This document shows, one piece after another, positions 62,195 to 64,000 of a DNA stretch of 64,000 bases. Location: positions 78,294 to 142,293 of the forward strand of contig NZ_LGDG01000028.1 in NCBI RefSeq assembly GCF_001279775.1, in the 5' to 3' direction. The notes below the pieces were generated by a model. It was given only the letters and a program-made list of their open reading frames with translations, did no database searches and had not been told where the DNA came from. How positions within the stretch are numbered: position 1 is the first letter of the stretch; the number at the start of each line of letters is the position of its first letter. The position numbers and the translations under genes are program-made. This DNA is from Streptomyces sp. MMG1533. GTDB taxonomy: Bacteria > Actinomycetota > Actinomycetes > Streptomycetales > Streptomycetaceae.

Positions 62195-63948
62195 CCCACG
62201 CCCCCGGACGCCCCGACGGGCCGCCCGTAGGCACCCTCCAGATAGCGCGCCCGCGTGAGCGCCCGCGACACCTTGCCGCTCGACGTACGAGGCACCACCC
62301 CCGGGGCGACGAGCACGACATCCGCCGGCCGCAGGCCGTGCCGTACGGAGACCGCCCCGCGCACCGCACGGACCAGAGCCGGTACGTCGATCGCTTCGAG
62401 GCTGGCACTGCGCGCGTGCTCGGCCACGACCACGACCCGCTCACCCCCCGAACCGGGCACGGAGAACGCGGCGAGCCGGTCGCGGCGCACCGCCGGATGC
62501 GCCTCCTGGGCCGTGGCCTCGACGTCCTGCGGGTAGTGGTTGCGCCCGTCGACGACGATGAGGTCCTTCAACCGCCCGGTGACCACCAGCTGCCCGTCCA
62601 GCACGGTCCCCAGATCACCGGTACGCAGCCAGCGGCCACCGGCTCCCGGATCGGCCAGTTCACCGCCGAAGACGTCCCGGCTCTCCGAGGCCCGGTTCCG
62701 GTAGCCGCGGCCGACGTTGGGCCCCTGCACCCGGATCTCACCGACCTCGCCCTCCGAGAGGACGGCACCCGTCGCGGGGTCGGCGATCCGCACCCGCTGC
62801 CCCGCAGGCGTACCGCAGCCCGCCAGCAGCACCGCCCGGGGATCGTCCGGCCGCGCGGGCAGGGCCTTCCCGGCGGCGAGGGCGTCCCGGTCGAGAGCGA
62901 ACCGCCTCAGCGGCTCACCGGGCCGGGCGGCACTGACGAAGACCGTCGCCTCGGCGAGCCCGTACGAGGGACAGTGACTGTCCGGCGGCAGCCCGCGGTC
63001 GCCGAAGGCGGCATGGAAACGGTCGACGGTGCCGGGACGCACCGGCTCGCTCCCGTTGATCAGCGCGAGAACGCCGTCCAGCCGCAGATCCGCCTTCTGC
63101 TCGGCCGTGACGGCGGAGGCGCAGTAGTCGTAGGCGAAGTTGGGCGCGGCAGTGATCGCCCGCGGATGCGCGGCGAGCAGTCGCAGCCAGCGCACCGGCT
63201 GGTGCAGGAACGCCGTCGGGTCCATGAGCACCGACACCAGCCCCCGCACGACGGGAGCGGCCACACTCAGCACCAGCCCCATGTCGTGGTACAGCGGCAG
63301 CCAGCCGACACAGGTCGCCGGATGCGCGTCCGCACCGTAGGCGGTCAGGGCCTGCCGCGCGTTGGCGACGACATTGCCGTGTGTGATCTCCACGCCCGCC
63401 GGAGCCCGTGTCGACCCGGAGGTGTACTGCAGATAGGCGACCGTCCCCGCGTCGACGGCGACCGGCCGCCAGTGCTCGGCGGCCGCATCGGCGACCTGGT
63501 TCGCGGCTACGACGCGCACGTTCTCACGCGCGCAGAACTCCCGTACGGCCTCCACCTCGCGACCGGTGGTCACGACGACGGCGGGAGCGGCATCGGCCAG
63601 TACACCCGCGAGCCGGTCGGCGTGCCCCGGCAGACCGGGCGGATACAGCGGTACGGCGACCATCCCGGCCGCCAGCGCGGCGAGGAAACCGGTGACGTAC
63701 TCGACGCCCTGCGGGCACAGCAGCGCGACCCGCGCCCCCGGTTCGGCCTCCTCGGCGAGCCGGGCGGCGAGCGCCCGTACCCGCAGGTCCAGGCGCCGCC
63801 AGGTCAGGGTGCGGTGCACGCCGCGCGAGTGCGGGGCGGGGTGATCGACAAAGGTGAACGCCCGGCGTTCGGGGGCGACTTCGGCCCAGTGCCGCACGAA
63901 CTCCGGGAGGGTCCGGCACGCGGGCGTGAGCGGGGGGCGGCTGTCCAT
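62191..63948 (-). CDS. Fatty acyl-AMP ligase (FadD32-like)
   Basis: A 585-aa adenylate-forming enzyme; ATG 63948 chosen (TTG 63951 precedes it). The P-loop type motif is LQYTSGSTRAPAGVEITHGN, where the Arg and PAGV are hallmarks of acyl-AMP ligases that load an ACP instead of CoA. Others: GWLPLYHDMGLVLS, YGLAEATVFVS, RWLRTGDLG and RLKDLIVVDGRNHYPQDVE. It would hand a fatty acid to ACP1 of the PKS encoded next. It is the first gene of the operon. The window ends 50 bp upstream, so promoter and possible further genes are not visible. Confidence 0.92.
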   Translation of the reverse strand: MDSRPPLTPACRTLPEFVRHWAEVAPERRAFTFVDHPAPHSRGVHRTLTWRRLDLRVRALAARLAEEAEPGARVALLCPQGVEYVTGFLAALAAGMVAVPLYPPGLPGHADRLAGVLADAAPAVVVTTGREVEAVREFCARENVRVVAANQVADAAAEHWRPVAVDAGTVAYLQYTSGSTRAPAGVEITHGNVVANARQALTAYGADAHPATCVGWLPLYHDMGLVLSVAAPVVRGLVSVLMDPTAFLHQPVRWLRLLAAHPRAITAAPNFAYDYCASAVTAEQKADLRLDGVLALINGSEPVRPGTVDRFHAAFGDRGLPPDSHCPSYGLAEATVFVSAARPGEPLRRFALDRDALAAGKALPARPDDPRAVLLAGCGTPAGQRVRIADPATGAVLSEGEVGEIRVQGPNVGRGYRNRASESRDVFGGELADPGAGGRWLRTGDLGTVLDGQLVVTGRLKDLIVVDGRNHYPQDVEATAQEAHPAVRRDRLAAFSVPGSGGERVVVVAEHARSASLEAIDVPALVRAVRGAVSVRHGLRPADVVLVAPGVVPRTSSGKVSRALTRARYLEGAYGRPVGASGGVG

Positions 63949-64000
63949 CAAGGGGGTGGCTCCTCACGTCGCGGATTCTTCTTGCGGGGCGGGGCGGGGC

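Noticed and set aside
57290..62230. A 1646-codon open frame on the plus strand opposite the PKS
   Set aside because: High-GC genes often leave the antisense frame open. Its translation is low-complexity Arg/Gly/Val-rich with no domain, while the minus strand carries complete KS, AT, ACP and TE motifs.
57215..63948. A true mycolic acid pathway
   Set aside because: Gene logic matches but no AccD4-like carboxylase, CmrA reductase or MmpL3-type exporter is adjacent, and Streptomyces is not known to contain mycolates. Only a related lipid is proposed.

Overview
The window is high-GC actinobacterial chromosome, almost certainly Streptomyces. Coding regions show strong third-position G/C and many genes start with GTG. 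Typical families of the genus are present: SpoIIE/PP2C phosphatases, XRE-DUF5753/DUF397 pairs, DUF5133, PucR regulators, a mycothiol-dependent enzyme, a sortase-E type LAXTG anchor, and GH10/GH64 secreted hydrolases. I saw no rRNA, tRNA, CRISPR array or prophage. The only mobile DNA is a decayed IS200/IS605-type remnant near 7 kb.

Layout. 1-5.6 kb: 3' end of an MMPL transporter overlapping a membrane PP2C phosphatase, a GH64 beta-1,3-glucanase with CebR-like operator palindromes, a GNAT acetyltransferase and a small protein. 5.6-9 kb: a Gfo/Idh/MocA oxidoreductase, the IS remnant (cut tnpA, TnpB tail, right-end hairpin), and a LuxR-type regulator broken by a 70-bp tandem duplication plus a second frameshift. 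9.1-15.5 kb: a PucR regulator followed by a five-gene Liv-type ABC importer (livF-G-H-M-K order, overlapping starts and stops). 15.6-20.2 kb: aldo/keto reductase, SAM methyltransferase, then an XRE-DUF397-HATPase triad with a palindromic operator. 20.3-24.5 kb: ABC exporter, DUF5133 protein, GlxA/AraC regulator divergent from a membrane protein, and a small conserved protein.

24.5-33.5 kb: a two-gene graspetide (ATP-grasp RiPP) locus, a YkvA/DUF1232 protein, a repeat-containing membrane protein, a maleylpyruvate-isomerase-fold enzyme, an SDR, a padR-membrane protein pair under a 43-bp palindrome, and a ferredoxin-NADP reductase with an iron-box-like site. 33.6-39.1 kb: two large multi-domain SpoIIE phosphatases in tandem. 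39.2-44 kb: an AMIN-like secreted protein divergent from a GH10 xylanase with CBM2, a hemerythrin protein and an M20 amidohydrolase. 44.1-53.1 kb: a coupled nucleotidyltransferase-BON-metallophosphoesterase operon and a run of small stress or household genes (NUDIX, isochorismatase-like, DoxX, DEDDh exonuclease, CsbD), plus a LAXTG-anchored DUF1996 protein.

53.2-64 kb: a secreted lipase-like protein, a cutinase, a PucR regulator, and the most notable locus: fatty acyl-AMP ligase -> PKS (ACP-KS-AT-ACP-TE) -> secreted antigen-85/esterase-like protein. This is the gene logic of the mycobacterial FadD32-Pks13-Ag85 route, but in a genus that makes no mycolic acids. It may make and export or attach a C-alpha-branched or beta-keto lipid. 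That product is an inference; the domain order and gene coupling can be read directly.
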